From contig VXIS01000117.1 in the NCBI GenBank assembly GCA_008704415.1, positions 59,725 through 123,724 on the forward strand: a stretch of 64,000 bases of DNA, in the 5' to 3' direction. Shown one piece after another: positions 63,480 to 64,000 of this stretch. The translations under genes were made by a program, and so were the position numbers. The notes below the pieces were generated by a model. That model saw nothing but the letters and a program-made list of their open reading frames with translations, had not been told where the DNA came from and made no database searches. Numbering within the stretch: position 1 is the first letter of the stretch; each line of letters opens with the position of its first letter. This stretch comes from Sphaerosporella brunnea. Taxonomy: Eukaryota; Ascomycota; Pezizomycetes; Pezizales; Pyronemataceae.

Positions 63480-64000
63480 GGTTGTCGGTATGGCGACGCG
63501 CAGCTTCGAGAGGGGCGGGCGGAGAGGAAGCTTTATATCCGTCTGCGTTCCGGCCCAGCGGTCAACAGTAAAGCGTCTGACACCTGGCCAGACCACCGTT
63601 TAGTGGCGATCCTCGCGGCTTTGGGTCTAGTCTCTCCCACCAGCTTCGTGCAGCCGCGTTTCTTTCCAGGCCTTGCATCCGCGGTATCAGAACTGACCGA
63701 CCGCGTCCCGACCTTTTTCCCCCACGGAGGCCACCTGGCCAGCGATAGCGTGGAACGTGCGCAAAGGAGCAAGCGCCATCGGAACTGGACGGTGGGTCAC
63801 TTGCTGGCTGGAACGGCAGTCAGAGAGCGGATCCTTTACCAAGTGAACAGGACCGGAACATCTGCATCTGCTTTACGGGTTGGGGACGCCTGTACCCGGC
63901 GTGGATACAGGTACCCCGCCCCCCACTTTATGCTGCTGACACTCCACCAAAAACGATTCACTTCCAAAAAGCAAATCGACGGTGTGCTTATCTCCGCGAT
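63480..64000. other. permease promoter region, unassigned edge
   Basis: Upstream of the permease start and up to the window edge. No second gene was recognised. Short frames on both strands overlap and lack motifs. Confidence 0.4.

Noticed and set aside
1..64000. CRISPR arrays, bacterial operons, riboswitches
   Set aside because: No spaced short repeats or bacterial signals; introns and element types are eukaryotic.

Overview
The window looks like TE-rich accessory DNA from a filamentous fungus, probably an ascomycete (Pezizomycotina). The evidence is short GT-AG introns (about 37-113 nt), intron-containing tRNA-Asp genes, dispersed 5S rRNA, chromodomain Ty3/gypsy elements, a Tad-like LINE end, hAT, Tc1/mariner-like and pogo-like DNA elements, and gene families typical of fungi: an NB-ARC-TPR receptor, a kinase-TPR protein, a FunK1 kinase, a CorA-like membrane protein, a norsolorinic-acid-reductase-like aldo/keto reductase, SSU1, a PL3 pectate lyase and a Git1-like permease. 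The species was not identified.

Layout. 1-5.3 kb: no convincing gene; a 159-bp tandem repeat, a 112-bp minisatellite and a DNA-transposon end. 5.3-8.4 kb: an NB-ARC-TPR (NLR-like) gene with about 12 near-identical 42-residue TPRs and a frameshift in the last repeat. 8.8-16.4 kb: a transposon nest made of a MITE, a SINE-like unit, a decayed hAT with an 8-bp target duplication, and a foldback MITE split by a Ty3/gypsy element that lacks its reverse transcriptase. 16.4-29 kb: gene-poor, with an HNH-nuclease-like gene (frameshifted), the start of a pogo/Tigger-like transposon, a FunK1 pseudogene, two tRNA-Asp genes and a candidate solo LTR. 29-30.6 kb: an intact six-exon aldo/keto reductase. 31.4-33.5 kb: decayed SSU1 and PL3 genes and a foldback element. 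33.7 kb: a 5S rRNA gene. 34.7-49.2 kb: the main gene-bearing block, with a small unknown gene, a tandem kinase/pseudokinase gene, a two-TM CorA-like gene with one nonsense codon, and a kinase-TPR gene with about 18 repeats. 50.3-51.6 kb: a truncated LINE. 52.0-61.1 kb: a hAT element with a very recent chromovirus inserted in its transposase. 61.1 kb: a 5S-like copy. 61.8-63.5 kb: an intact Git1/phosphate-type MFS permease on the minus strand.

How the genes may relate. The NB-ARC-TPR protein, the kinase-TPR protein, the kinase/pseudokinase protein and the CorA-like membrane protein all have shapes seen in fungal non-self recognition and regulated cell death, and both TPR genes show fresh repeat homogenisation. 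Calling this an immune or allorecognition neighbourhood is inference from architecture and clustering, not shown by the sequence. The aldo/keto reductase and permease look like ordinary metabolic genes at the edges of the block.
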